Shown: piece by piece, positions 1 to 8,540 of the stretch
Position numbering within the stretch: position 1 is the first letter of the stretch
Layout: every line of letters starts with the position of its first letter
Assembly: GCF_028748185.1 (NCBI RefSeq)
Contig: NZ_CP118164.1
Span: 5,109,814-5,173,813, forward strand
From: Bremerella sp. P1
GTDB lineage: Bacteria; Planctomycetota; Planctomycetia; Pirellulales; Pirellulaceae
DNA: 64,000 nucleotides
Direction of reading: 5' to 3'
The notes under the pieces: model-generated
Told to the model about the DNA's origin: nothing
Seen by the model: the letters and a program-made list of their open reading frames with translations, nothing else
Databases searched by the model: none
Translations under genes and position numbers: made by a program

Positions 1-1
1 C

Positions 2-139
2 GAGCCGGCGGCAGCCGACCAGGTTGTCGGCGTGGGCATGACGCCGGTGCCGGAAGGCGTCGACCGTGCCGAGCTTGCCGCCTGGACCGGTGTTGCACGA
101 ACGCTTCTCAACCTCCACGAAACGATCACTCGCTACTGA
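2..139 (+). CDS. PSD1 (DUF1553) family protein, C-terminal end only
   Basis: An open frame enters from the left edge and ends in TGA at 137-139, giving the last 45 residues of a protein. The tail (ELAAWTGVARTLLNLHETITRY) is typical of the end of planctomycete PSD1 proteins, the large secreted cytochrome-like proteins usually encoded just before a DUF1501 gene. That is the arrangement here, with the DUF1501 start only 9 bases downstream, so the two are probably cotranscribed. A full-length pair of the same kind lies at 57991-62662. The catalytic function of the family is not established. Confidence 0.75.
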   Translation, partial: EPAAADQVVGVGMTPVPEGVDRAELAAWTGVARTLLNLHETITRY

Positions 140-148
140 GTTGAAAAT

Positions 149-1561
149 ATGAGCACTATCGATAACCTTCAGACGCGTCGCAGCTTTCTGCGACGTACCG
201 CATTGGGAATCGGCCCCGCTGCATTGATGGCGATGTTGTCCGGCGAGTCTCGTGCCGAAGATCTGTCCCAAGGAGTGATCAATCCGCCCCATCATCCACC
301 ACGAGTCAAACGAGTCGTTCACTTGTGCATGGCCGGCGGTCCTTCGCACCTGGAAACCTTCGACGAGAAGCCGACGCTGGGTGAGATGCATGGCAAGCCC
401 ATGCCTGAATCGCTGACCAAGGGGCAGCAGATCGCCCAATTGCAGGGTAGGCCACTCAACTGTTTCGCGCCACAGTTCGAGTTCGCCAGCTATGGCGAAA
501 GTGGCCAGCGGATCTGTTCGCAGTTTCCCAGCATAGGATCGGTCGCAGACGATCTTTGCATCATTCGTTCGATGTACACCGATCAAATCAATCACGATCC
601 GGCGCATACTCTCTTCAATACGGGCTCTTCCCTGGCCGGACGACCTAGCATGGGCTCCTGGATGCTGTACGGCTTAGGTCAGGAATGCGATGACCTGCCA
701 GGCTACGTCGTGTTGACGAGTGTGGGAAAAGGAGGCCAGGCTCAGCCAATCGCTGCCCGGCAGTGGCATAGCGGCTTTCTTCCTTCGCGATTCCAGGGAG
801 TACAGTTTCAGTCGAGCGGTGCCCCGGTGTTGTACTTGAATCGTCCGGAAGGGGTCTCGCAAGATTCCCAGCAGCGCCTGGTCAATACGGTTAACCAATT
901 GAATCAGGACTTCGACGCCCTGGTAGATGATCCTGAAATTGCCACGCGGATTCGCCAGTACGAAATGGCCTTCCGCATGCAGACCAGCGTACCAGGCCTG
1001 ATGGACTTCAGCACCGAAACGCAGCAGACCAAGGACGACTATGGTACCAGCGGCGGCGATGGCACCTTTGCGTCGAATTGCCTGCTGGCCCGGCGACTGT
1101 TGGAACGCGGCGTTCGTTTCGTCCAGGTATACCATCGCGCTTGGGACCACCACGGTAACATCAAACGCTCGATGGAAATTACGGCCAAAGAAGTCGACCA
1201 GGCAACGGCAGCGCTAATCAAAGATCTGAAGCAGCGCGGCCTGTACGACGATACCTTGATTGTGTGGGGAGGCGAATTCGGTCGTACACCAATGGCACAA
1301 GGTTCAGGACGCGATCATCATATCAAAGGCTTCTCAATGGTCCTCTCCGGCGGAGCCGTACGAAACGGTTTCTCCTTTGGCGGCACCGATGAATTTGGCT
1401 ACGCGGCAACGGAACATCCTGTCCACGTCCGCGACTTTCACGCCACACTCTTGCACCTGCTGGGAATCGACCACCACCGATTCTCGTATCGCTTCCAGGG
1501 CCTCGACTTCCGCCTGACCGGAGTCGAAGAAGCACACGTCTTGAAGGATGTGATCGCCTAG
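149..1561 (+). CDS. DUF1501 family protein with Tat signal
   Basis: The 470-residue product belongs to the DUF1501 family, an alkaline-phosphatase/sulfatase-like fold of unknown substrate. The N-terminus carries a twin-arginine signal (RRSFLRRTALGIGPAALMA, about residues 10-28), so export as a folded protein is expected. Family landmarks are the HLCMAGGPSHLETFD stretch near residue 57, DQINHDPAH near 145, WGGEFGRTP near 373 and the C-terminal HATLLHLLGIDH. Length is normal. It follows the PSD1 end with a 9-base gap and is probably the last gene of that operon, because hairpins follow it. The second DUF1501 protein, at 57991-59526, is clearly related. Confidence 0.9.
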   Translation: MSTIDNLQTRRSFLRRTALGIGPAALMAMLSGESRAEDLSQGVINPPHHPPRVKRVVHLCMAGGPSHLETFDEKPTLGEMHGKPMPESLTKGQQIAQLQGRPLNCFAPQFEFASYGESGQRICSQFPSIGSVADDLCIIRSMYTDQINHDPAHTLFNTGSSLAGRPSMGSWMLYGLGQECDDLPGYVVLTSVGKGGQAQPIAARQWHSGFLPSRFQGVQFQSSGAPVLYLNRPEGVSQDSQQRLVNTVNQLNQDFDALVDDPEIATRIRQYEMAFRMQTSVPGLMDFSTETQQTKDDYGTSGGDGTFASNCLLARRLLERGVRFVQVYHRAWDHHGNIKRSMEITAKEVDQATAALIKDLKQRGLYDDTLIVWGGEFGRTPMAQGSGRDHHIKGFSMVLSGGAVRNGFSFGGTDEFGYAATEHPVHVRDFHATLLHLLGIDHHRFSYRFQGLDFRLTGVEEAHVLKDVIA

Positions 1562-1626
1562 CCGGGACATAATTCGGTCAGAAGCGAGTCAACGAGGACG
1601 GTTTTCCGTGTCCTCGACGACCGAAC

Positions 1627-1703
1627 TTGTCCCAATCGACTGGGACAAAAAATAAGGCTCGCCGTAAAGCCTTTTTAATAAAGACCTTACGGCGAGCCTT
1701 ATT
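1627..1703 (+). terminator. two stem-loops after the DUF1501 gene
   Basis: Two perfect inverted repeats follow the stop codon. The first is TTGTCCCA 1627-1634 with TGGGACAA 1641-1648. The second has 17-bp arms at 1651-1667 and 1687-1703 around a 19-base loop and ends in CTTATT. The second probably ends the PSD1-DUF1501 transcript, although there is no long U-tract, so a role as a recombination or structural site is also possible. Nothing else was seen in 1704-1928. Confidence 0.5.
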
Positions 1704-1946
1704 CCGAAAGCGGAGAGAACGGGATTCGTTAGAGCCGATCTCGCAAGTCGTTGTAGACACGTGACTTAGATAGAAGTCATTGCCTCTGCAAGGATTTAGG
1801 GCTTATCAGCTCTTATGGCATAGAATACCGTCCTCTCACCTCTTGCGACGTGTTTTGGCACACTGTGCCATTCACTCTGTACTGGACGACTACGGGAATC
1901 ATCCTGCCATAGGCGAGATGCAAGTAGCGTGAAGGGAAGGGTAGTC

Positions 1947-3908
1947 ATGGACATAATCTCTTGGGAGATCTCCATGATTTCTTTTTCCGGTGGAATTCCT
2001 TCACCAAAGAATGGCCTCACATACTTGGTCCTGATCGTGGCCCGCATCTCGACGGTCCATCAGGATACGCGTAGCCTTGAAGATCAGATCGCAATCTGTT
2101 CCAAATGGTGTGAAGACAACCTTGATCAGAAATTCGTAGTCAAGGTCATTCAAAGCCGGGGAAGTGGCGAACTGCTTGATCGCACGGAACTGAATGAAAT
2201 CGAAGAGGCGATCGAGTCAGGCCGATTTGATCTGTTCATGGCGGAGGACTTGGCTCGAATCTGTCGCCGAAATCGGGCGATTGATTTCTTGGAATTGGCC
2301 GAAGACCACGATACTCGGGTCGTAATGCTAAACGACAACTTAGACACCGTTAACGAGGATTGGCGCCTGAAAGCCAGCTTCGCGACGATGCACCATGAAC
2401 AGTCGAATTCGGATACCTCTAAACGAATTACGCGAAGTATTCGAAACCGATTTCTTCAGGGGATGATCCAAACGGTACCGAAGGGGTATATCAAGCCTTT
2501 TCCCAAAGCTCTCGATGCGGATGTGACGAAGGATCCCGATGCAGAGCCGATCGTTATGGAGATCATTTCGCGACTTGAGAAGGGAGAGTCCTACTCGATG
2601 GTGGCGGATTTTCTCAACGAGAATCAAGTCCCGAAAGGTCCGTTTGGTCGCTCGAAAAAATGGACTGCAGCTGCTGTCTCGGGACTGATTCACAATCCAA
2701 TTCTGAAGGGTATCCGGGAAGCAGGCCGTAAGATGGCCAAGCGGAACAATAAGTCTGGTAAACGACGCTCCGTAAAGGCTCCGCCAGAGAATCTTCAAGT
2801 CCGAAAAGTTCCGCATTTGGCTTACATTGATGCCGAGCGATATGACCGTCTCCTCCGAAAGCTCGACGCAAAGAACGCACCGTTTCGGCGCAAGAAGGTG
2901 AACGGCCGCGATTCTCGAGCCAACGTTCCCAAGAAACGCACGCGTTTTCCTGGTCAGCAAGTGTTCTGCGCTGTCTGCGGTCATCCAATGCAGTGGGGAG
3001 GGCATGGCCAAGTGGACCACATGGTTTGCAAGGGGGCTCGTGACTACCATTGCTGGCAAAGTGCGACCTTCGATGGGCTTCTTGCATCTGCGAAGATTCT
3101 GACGGCTGTCTATGAAGTATGCGACAAGTTGCCGAATTTCCCAGAAACGCTTCAGAACCAAGTGCGAGATGAATTTCAAGCTCTGACTAACACGCGAGAG
3201 TCAGAGCGGAACCAGATTGAAAAGCGGATCGACAAGCTTACACGTGACCTGAATCGCTTGGTCGAGTTCATTCTGAATGGCAAGGGCTCTGACTTTGTTT
3301 CCCAGAAGATTGCTGAAACCGAGGCCGAGTTGGAGCAGGCGAAGTTAGAACTGCAAGAACTAGAGTCACGTCCTAGCGTGGCGCCGGTGCTTCCGACTTC
3401 CGATCAGGTACGAGAACTAGCCAAGGAGGCGATCGCCAAAGGTTCGGTGTGTCCATATGAACTTAGCCGAGTGATGCGCAAGTTGATCCCACGTATCGAG
3501 GCTCATCCCATGCGTCTCTGCGACGGCGGGGCGATCGTCATTCGCGCGAAGTTTCAGCTGAATCTATGTTCGTTGGTTCCTGGATTGAACGACCTTACGT
3601 TGGCGCGAGAAGTCATGACGCCGTCGCTTGAGGTGGACCTGTTCGAGCCAGTTCAGCGTGAAGCGTTTCGAGAGCGTGTTATCGCGCTCCGAGACGGGGG
3701 CATGAAACAACGCGACATTGCCGCCGAACTAGGGATCACCCTGCCAGCGGTGCAGAATGCAGCCAAATTGCAGGCTGAAATGGATTCAATGGGCCTGCAA
3801 GATCCATACATCCCGGTGACCGAGGCTCCGATGAACCTCAATCGTATGCGACGGCACTTGCATCCGCGATTTGAGTTTCAAACCTATGAACCTGGCAATC
3901 AGGACTAA
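1947..3908 (+). CDS. large serine recombinase (site-specific integrase type)
   Basis: The 653-residue product has the order expected of large serine recombinases. The resolvase catalytic domain comes first (ARISTVHQDTRSLEDQ, catalytic Ser about residue 35), then the recombinase domain with YSMVADFLNENQVP and the GLIHNPILKGI region near 245, and a zinc ribbon (CAVCGHPM followed by CKGARDYHC). A charged coiled coil lies at about 405-470, and a helix-turn-helix-like tail (MKQRDIAAELGITLPAVQNA) near 595. The ATG at 1947 is preferred because GGAAGGG lies just upstream; an in-frame GTG at 1929 is possible. It probably moves or once moved a genetic element by cutting att sites. No att sites or tRNA target could be identified. 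A terminator at 3940-3972 separates it from the next ORF. Confidence 0.9.
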   Translation: MDIISWEISMISFSGGIPSPKNGLTYLVLIVARISTVHQDTRSLEDQIAICSKWCEDNLDQKFVVKVIQSRGSGELLDRTELNEIEEAIESGRFDLFMAEDLARICRRNRAIDFLELAEDHDTRVVMLNDNLDTVNEDWRLKASFATMHHEQSNSDTSKRITRSIRNRFLQGMIQTVPKGYIKPFPKALDADVTKDPDAEPIVMEIISRLEKGESYSMVADFLNENQVPKGPFGRSKKWTAAAVSGLIHNPILKGIREAGRKMAKRNNKSGKRRSVKAPPENLQVRKVPHLAYIDAERYDRLLRKLDAKNAPFRRKKVNGRDSRANVPKKRTRFPGQQVFCAVCGHPMQWGGHGQVDHMVCKGARDYHCWQSATFDGLLASAKILTAVYEVCDKLPNFPETLQNQVRDEFQALTNTRESERNQIEKRIDKLTRDLNRLVEFILNGKGSDFVSQKIAETEAELEQAKLELQELESRPSVAPVLPTSDQVRELAKEAIAKGSVCPYELSRVMRKLIPRIEAHPMRLCDGGAIVIRAKFQLNLCSLVPGLNDLTLAREVMTPSLEVDLFEPVQREAFRERVIALRDGGMKQRDIAAELGITLPAVQNAAKLQAEMDSMGLQDPYIPVTEAPMNLNRMRRHLHPRFEFQTYEPGNQD

Positions 3909-3939
3909 TCTCTTTGCCAAACAATTCGATGTTTCCTCT

Positions 3940-3972
3940 AAGCCCACGGTGAACTTCTCCGGGGGCTTTTTT
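3940..3972 (+). terminator. intrinsic terminator after the recombinase
   Basis: AAGCCCACGG (3940-3949) pairs with CCGGGGGCTT (3959-3968) with one mismatch and runs into TTTTTT (3967-3972). It lies 31 bases after the recombinase stop. The tract continues as TTTTTTATGCGC, a string repeated after the terminator at 4532-4565. Confidence 0.75.
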
Positions 3973-3998
3973 ATGCGCATAATTCAGTTGGAGGACCT

Positions 3999-4160
3999 AT
4001 GTCAGAGAACAGGCCGAATAATTCGACCGACAACAGTCATGCCACAGAACCCATTGCGAACGCAATGTCGCAGTTTATTCAACTGATTGCTAAGACGGTA
4101 GCTCGCCAGCTAAGCGAAGAGTTAGTCGCTGGCGATGATGATCAATTTGAACAATTGTAG
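3999..4160 (+). CDS. 53-residue hypothetical protein
   Basis: A strong ribosome-binding site (GGAGG, 3990-3994) sits at good spacing before the ATG at 3999. The product starts MSENRPNNSTDNSHATEPIA and ends with an acidic GDDDQFEQL. The first 20 residues are polar and probably disordered, and the middle (MSQFIQLIAKTVARQLSEELV) looks like an amphipathic helix. Small ORFs downstream of serine recombinases can be directionality factors or excisionases, but no recognisable DNA-binding motif is present, so that is only a possibility. The gene lies after the recombinase terminator and so needs its own promoter or read-through. Confidence 0.5.
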   Translation: MSENRPNNSTDNSHATEPIANAMSQFIQLIAKTVARQLSEELVAGDDDQFEQL

Positions 4161-4350
4161 CTGAAGACGCCATTCGACAGCAGAACTTGTTTTGTGGTAT
4201 TCACCGCGATGATCGACATTCCCGCGGCCGGTTACCAGATGATTCATATCGCTTCCCTGGAACGATCTTAGATAGTAGACTTGGGGGATGGCGAGCAACT
4301 ATCTTGCTACGTCCATTTCAACACATTTACGGAATACATTTTTCATGAAC

Positions 4351-4566
4351 GGCTGACCCAAGGTCGGCCAGACATTTCGATATGACGCGTGAGCGTCAGG
4401 AAACTGCTTCGTCCCGAAACCGCCAACTTGAGCCCTCGGGCTCTCGAACGACAGAAAGCAGCAACCTGTACCGCGTCCCCGAAAGGGGACGTCGGCCGGG
4501 TGCTGTTTTGTCGTGCCTCTTGGCGGAGGTCGGGACGAGCGGACTTGGTTCGGCGTCCCTTTTTTA
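4351..4566 (+). ncRNA. candidate structured RNA ending in a terminator
   Basis: This GC-rich non-coding stretch lies inside a 468-base gap (4161-4628). It contains a run of hairpins: GGCTGACC/GGTCGGCC (4351-4366), TGACGC-GTGA-GCGTCA (4383-4398, GNRA loop) and GAGCC-CTCG-GGCTC (4430-4443). Next is CGTCCCC-GAAA-GGGGACG (4474-4491, GNRA loop), then CCTC/GAGG (4516-4529) and the terminator at 4532-4565. CAGCAACC (4459-4466) can pair with GGGTGCTG (4498-4505) with one mismatch, enclosing the GAAA hairpin, and CTGCTT (4404-4409) with AAGCAG (4456-4461). I do not recognise the class. It could be an independent small RNA or the leader of the gene at 4629. Nothing was seen in 4161-4350. Confidence 0.4.
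4532..4565 (+). terminator. intrinsic terminator
   Basis: GGGACG (4532-4537) and CGTCCC (4554-4559) form a perfect stem followed at once by TTTTTT (4560-4565). It ends the hairpin-rich stretch and lies 64 bases before the ATG at 4629. Confidence 0.7.
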
Positions 4567-4628
4567 TGCGCCGAGCCAACATCCTCCGCTTGCGTGATCC
4601 CTAACTCACTTTTTCTTGAGGAACGATC

Positions 4629-5873
4629 ATGCGAAACAATTGTGTGCCTGCGGGCCATGAGTCTTACCTGGCGAGATCGACGGCTTTGCTTTTGGGGGCC
4701 CTGGTGGGCATTGCCAGTCTGCTGGTTTCGCAGCCTGTCGTGGCCGCGCCACCGGCACTTCCCCAGGAGTACCGAACCCTGGCAGGCCACCTTGCCATGC
4801 CGTTGAAGACATCTCCCGATGAGTTCGAGGGCCCCGGCAATCTGACCGAGACGCTGTCATCGGGGCATACGACGATGTTATCCCTGAAAGACATCAAGTC
4901 TTCCGATCGGCAAATTGAGTACATCACGCGGCAGACGGAAGCGTCGCTGGCAAAATGCCTTCAGAGAGTAGAGCGCCTCAATGCTCTTCCCAAGCCGCCG
5001 GGAACGGGCGAACTCATGGCCAACTCATTCATCGATGGGTTCATGGGGAATCCTGGTGGAGGATACTCTCGCGGGCTGGAAGCTGAGCAGATGCAGACAG
5101 CGATCAAGAATGAGCTCTACCCATTATTTGCGGCCATGGAGAAGCTCGATGCCACTCACCAGATGTTGGAACCGGTTGCCAAAAAGTATGCCGCGAATCT
5201 AACCTATCCCGCCAACCGTATCACGGTTGACTTGGATGAGTCCTGGGGACCGGTGGGGCCTTTTGATTGGCTCTACGTTCACAACCAAGGCCCGGCAATT
5301 CGCGACGCGACGATCGTCGTGAAACTGACCGGCGCCGATGGAGCGACACGCACGAACGTCCATTTCGTCCGGAACTGGGACACCAATACCTGGCTCTATG
5401 GCCGCTATGAGACAGGACTCCAAGCCCTGGGGAAGTCCGTTGGGAACACCACAGTCCCCGGGGTGAAGAAGGTCGAGGTGACCGTTTATTCTCCCCGTTT
5501 TTCGACGGCGGTCAGCTTTTCGTATGAAGGAGATGCCAGAGATCACGATATCGCCAAGTACTGTAAGTCGTTGACATTTACCGGACGGTATCAGCCCTAC
5601 GTCACCAAGCGTTATTGGCCGGATACGAAGCGGGGCGTGGAGTTCACTCTGGACGGCTTAGAAGGTATTCCGCGTTGCCAAGTCAAAGTGACCTTCTGGA
5701 AGGGCCTGCTCCAAAAAACCGAAACGTGGGAATTCGACTATTGGAAACGAGGCGACAAAAAGATGTTTCGCCCCAAGCAGCCGCTGGAATCAGATCCTAC
5801 CATGGCAACGATGGAAATCTCGTTCCCGGGAACATCTTACCAACATCGCTATTCCTACTACGTGACTCCCTGA
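4629..5873 (+). CDS. secreted or periplasmic protein of unknown function
   Basis: The 414-residue product starts from an ATG with GAGGA upstream. A hydrophobic segment at about residues 17-38 (LLLGALVGIASLLVSQPVVA) ending in VAAPPA looks like a cleavable signal peptide. The first half of the mature part is mostly helical. The second half, from about 185, is rich in aromatic and beta-type residues (WGPVGPFDWLYVHNQGPAI, VHFVRNWDTNTWLYGRYE) and resembles a beta-sandwich, perhaps a C2- or FN3-like fold. I do not recognise the family. It is the first protein gene after the candidate RNA and reads in the same direction as the GYF-protease and membrane genes that follow, so it may be an exported component of the same module. 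Confidence 0.6.
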   Translation: MRNNCVPAGHESYLARSTALLLGALVGIASLLVSQPVVAAPPALPQEYRTLAGHLAMPLKTSPDEFEGPGNLTETLSSGHTTMLSLKDIKSSDRQIEYITRQTEASLAKCLQRVERLNALPKPPGTGELMANSFIDGFMGNPGGGYSRGLEAEQMQTAIKNELYPLFAAMEKLDATHQMLEPVAKKYAANLTYPANRITVDLDESWGPVGPFDWLYVHNQGPAIRDATIVVKLTGADGATRTNVHFVRNWDTNTWLYGRYETGLQALGKSVGNTTVPGVKKVEVTVYSPRFSTAVSFSYEGDARDHDIAKYCKSLTFTGRYQPYVTKRYWPDTKRGVEFTLDGLEGIPRCQVKVTFWKGLLQKTETWEFDYWKRGDKKMFRPKQPLESDPTMATMEISFPGTSYQHRYSYYVTP

Positions 5874-5968
5874 CCGTTAGCGTGTGGCTTGGCTTTCTGA
5901 TTCGGGCCAGCAGGTAGGCGAACGCTCCGACGTTCGATTCTTTTAGAGCACTCTTTTGGGGGCGAGAA

Positions 5969-7421
5969 ATGGAAATTGATCCGAAGAGACAATGGTACGT
6001 GAAAACCCCGCAGGGGATTTACGGGCCATATACTTCGCAGCAGCTTAAGCAGTTTGGTGAGGAGGGCAATGTGCATGCCGGTTACCAGGTGCGCAAAGGC
6101 CCCGGTGGCGCATGGGTTGCTGCCGATAAAATTCGAGGCTTGAAAACGCGGATTCCGGTCGCTGAGCCTGTAAAGCCTGCTATGCCACCAGCACCCCATC
6201 GGTCGACGGTGGCAAGCCGTTCCCGAGCGTCGGGTACTTCTCCGTATGCCTGGCTGGCAATTGTAGGAGTTCCGGTAGGTGCCGCCCTGCTTGTTGGGAT
6301 GATCGTCGTCTTCTCCAGCCAGTCGGCCTCTAACTCGTCGACACCGGAAAACAGTCAAAACGGAGGATATTCGGCATTGTCCGATGAGCGATCATGGACT
6401 CGTGATCGACCAGTGATTTCTCCACGGCCAACAACCGGCACGAACCAATCCCCTTTATCGGTCCGCGAAATCGTTCAGGCAATGAGCAGTCGGTCTTGCT
6501 TTTGCGTGGCGCCGTGGGAAGTGGAACCGCCTTTGTTGTCGGGGATCAGTTGCTGGTAACCAACAGTCATGTGGTCGCTGTCGCGGCACTCAATCCCGCC
6601 ACTGGTGAATTTAAGGATCTGCGGGCTTATAGCCCAGCGGCAAGTACAGAGCGTCGCGGTCCTTATCGCGTGTCGCTTCTGTACGAGGATCCCGATTGGG
6701 ACCTTGCCGTTCTCCGGATTTTAGATCGAGTCGATTTTCGCCCAGTTGCGATGGCCAAGAACTATCAGTTTCAGCGAGGGGAAGCGATCACCATTATCGG
6801 AAACCCGGGTTTGTTCAATGGTGTCGAAACACTGGAGACGGCGGTAAGCACTGGTATTCTCAGTACAACGCATCCGCTCCAGGGGCGTGAGCACTATCAA
6901 CTGGGAGCGGCGGTGAATGGAGGCAACTCGGGCGGTCCTGTTTTTGGGGAGGCGGGACAGGTAATTGGCGTGATAGTTTCTAAGTCTTTGTCCGAGGACG
7001 AAATCTCTTTCTGCATTCCCGTGCGTGAGGCGATTAGGGCGACGGCGACAGCTCGCAGCATATCAGCAAGATCGCAGCAGCTTATGTGGAAGGAGCATGA
7101 GAGCCGTGTCCCGAAGGCCATCGCCAATTTAGCCGTCCCTTCGGGATCCATTGTTACCATCGCCCACCCTCCTTGGTCCTTTGTATTTATCGCCGTACGC
7201 CCGACGATCTCATCGCGGCTTCCGAATACGCTTACGCGGGCAATACGATCGGCATGCAGCAGATGATCGCTTCAGGACGGGTGATGATGGTCGATTCGGG
7301 GACGAAAGTGCAGGTAATCGACTCGAATATGTTCTGTGCTGTCAAGATTTTGAATGGACTGTATGCCGGACGAACCGGACTCGTTTCCATTAAATGTTTG
7401 AAGGGAGGGGAACACGGATGA
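5969..7421 (+). pseudogene. GYF-like domain, membrane segment and trypsin-like protease, broken by frameshifts
   Basis: Three overlapping frames read as one protein. The first (5969-6559) has a GYF_2/DUF4339-like domain (WYVKTPQGIYGPYTSQQLKQF), a proline-rich linker and one membrane segment near residues 90-115. At about 6485-6500 homology moves to another frame, giving a trypsin-like domain with the full triad: His in TNSHVV (codon 6568-6570), Asp in DWDLAVL (6700-6702) and Ser in GNSGGPV (6928-6930). Near 7150-7175 it seems to move again, into a tail (about 7173-7421) with an SH3/KOW-like end (ILNGLYAGRTGLVS). Both shifts match a lost base (or two gained). The gene is either decayed or misread; if intact, it would be a membrane-anchored protease with a cytoplasmic sensor domain. 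The second break is less certain than the first. Confidence 0.7.
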
Positions 7422-7469
7422 TGGACGTGTGGCATGGATGCATTCATTTTGTTTTTAGAATGGAAATGT

Positions 7470-8540
7470 ATGAAATCAATGCAATCAGGGAAACGGACAC
7501 TGCTAATTGTAGGGGGCCTTACTTTCGCTTGTCTATTCGGGGCGATCAGCTATCTCACGCTCAAGTCGGGACCAAATCCTCCCGAACTATCGACGCAGTC
7601 GACCTCACCAGAGGTGTCTCAGCGATCGGAGTCTGAGATGCGACAAGAGTTGTTCGACGACCAAGTTGCCCCTGCCGTTCGAGAGGCAGGCTTGGCGAAC
7701 CGTGCTGCCGTAGAACGTTGTCTCGCGCGAATCCAGGAGTCATTTCAACGCTATCGACAAGGGGTAGAACCCTTTGCGGAAGATGTGACTGGGCTGGGAA
7801 GTAAGTGGGGCGTGCTGCGACGGATGCCTGGTGATTGGATGACCGGTTCGAATTCAGTCGAGGCATTCATCTCGGGCAAACTGCAAAAGCATGTGTTCTC
7901 AGCGCAGGAGATCCAACACGATATCGATGTTTCGTTGGCCTTGCTTCGCGAAGACATCGAAGCCAACCGCAATGTAATGCTCAGGAAGGTGAAAACGGCG
8001 ACAGCGGGGCTTTCCTTGCCTGCGATACAGAATCTCGACACCCAAAAGTTCTCTCAGCAGGTCGCTGAGAAGGTTCGCGGGTTTTCCACGGAAACCGCAG
8101 TAGATAGCGTAACGGATTCGGTGGTGATTGAAGTGGCCTCGGGCGTAGGCGGTTATGCCACGGAACAAGTCTTCATGGCCGTTTTGGCCAGGATTGGAAT
8201 GACCGCCGGAGGAGCGACTGTCGGAAGTGTTGCCTTGGGAGGTGGTAGCGGATCAGCGGTTGGCCCACTAGGAACGGGTATCGGGACGATCGGAGGGCTC
8301 ATCGTAGGTGTGATCATTGACTATTGGCTGTCGGAACATGCGAAAGCGAACCTCAGCCAGCAACTCATGGCGTTGATCGATCAAATCGAAGACGCAGCGA
8401 TTCATGGTGTCCCGGAACGTACGAATTCCACAATAGACGCCTACCCTGGCCTGAAACATGTTCTGCAAAATACATGTGATGAACTCAACCGTGCCAACCT
8501 GGAAATTTTCAAGCAATCGATTCTGGGGGTGAAAACGTGA
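7470..8540 (+). CDS. membrane protein with glycine-rich hydrophobic segment
   Basis: From the preferred ATG at 7470 the product has 356 residues; an upstream ATG at 7434 would add 12. An N-terminal membrane segment (TLLIVGGLTFACLFGAISYL) is followed by a long soluble, mostly helical part. Then comes a glycine-rich hydrophobic stretch at about residues 220-290 (GMTAGGATVGSVALGGGSGS, then GTIGGLIVGVIIDYWLS) that looks like a glycine-zipper hairpin. Such stretches occur in pore-forming and membrane-inserting proteins, but no known toxin family is recognised. The stop overlaps the next start by 4 bases, so the two are translationally coupled and probably act together. Confidence 0.6.
   Translation: MKSMQSGKRTLLIVGGLTFACLFGAISYLTLKSGPNPPELSTQSTSPEVSQRSESEMRQELFDDQVAPAVREAGLANRAAVERCLARIQESFQRYRQGVEPFAEDVTGLGSKWGVLRRMPGDWMTGSNSVEAFISGKLQKHVFSAQEIQHDIDVSLALLREDIEANRNVMLRKVKTATAGLSLPAIQNLDTQKFSQQVAEKVRGFSTETAVDSVTDSVVIEVASGVGGYATEQVFMAVLARIGMTAGGATVGSVALGGGSGSAVGPLGTGIGTIGGLIVGVIIDYWLSEHAKANLSQQLMALIDQIEDAAIHGVPERTNSTIDAYPGLKHVLQNTCDELNRANLEIFKQSILGVKT

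Noticed and set aside
2340-3179. 279-residue open frame on the minus strand inside the recombinase
   Set aside because: It overlaps a clear serine recombinase in full, has no ribosome-binding site and no recognisable motif.
4299-4790. Minus-strand frame of 163 residues over the hairpin-rich stretch
   Set aside because: Low-complexity basic composition, overlaps the signal peptide of the plus-strand gene and the terminator; not protein-like.
6490-6505. Programmed -1 frameshift in the GYF-trypsin gene
   Set aside because: No X-XXY-YYZ heptamer is in the right frame, unlike the clear GGGAAAC in the IS; a mutation or sequence error fits better.
7434-7469. Upstream start of the glycine-zipper protein
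   Set aside because: It adds a hydrophobic MDAFILFLEWKC segment before the basic residues that should precede the membrane segment; kept only as an alternative.
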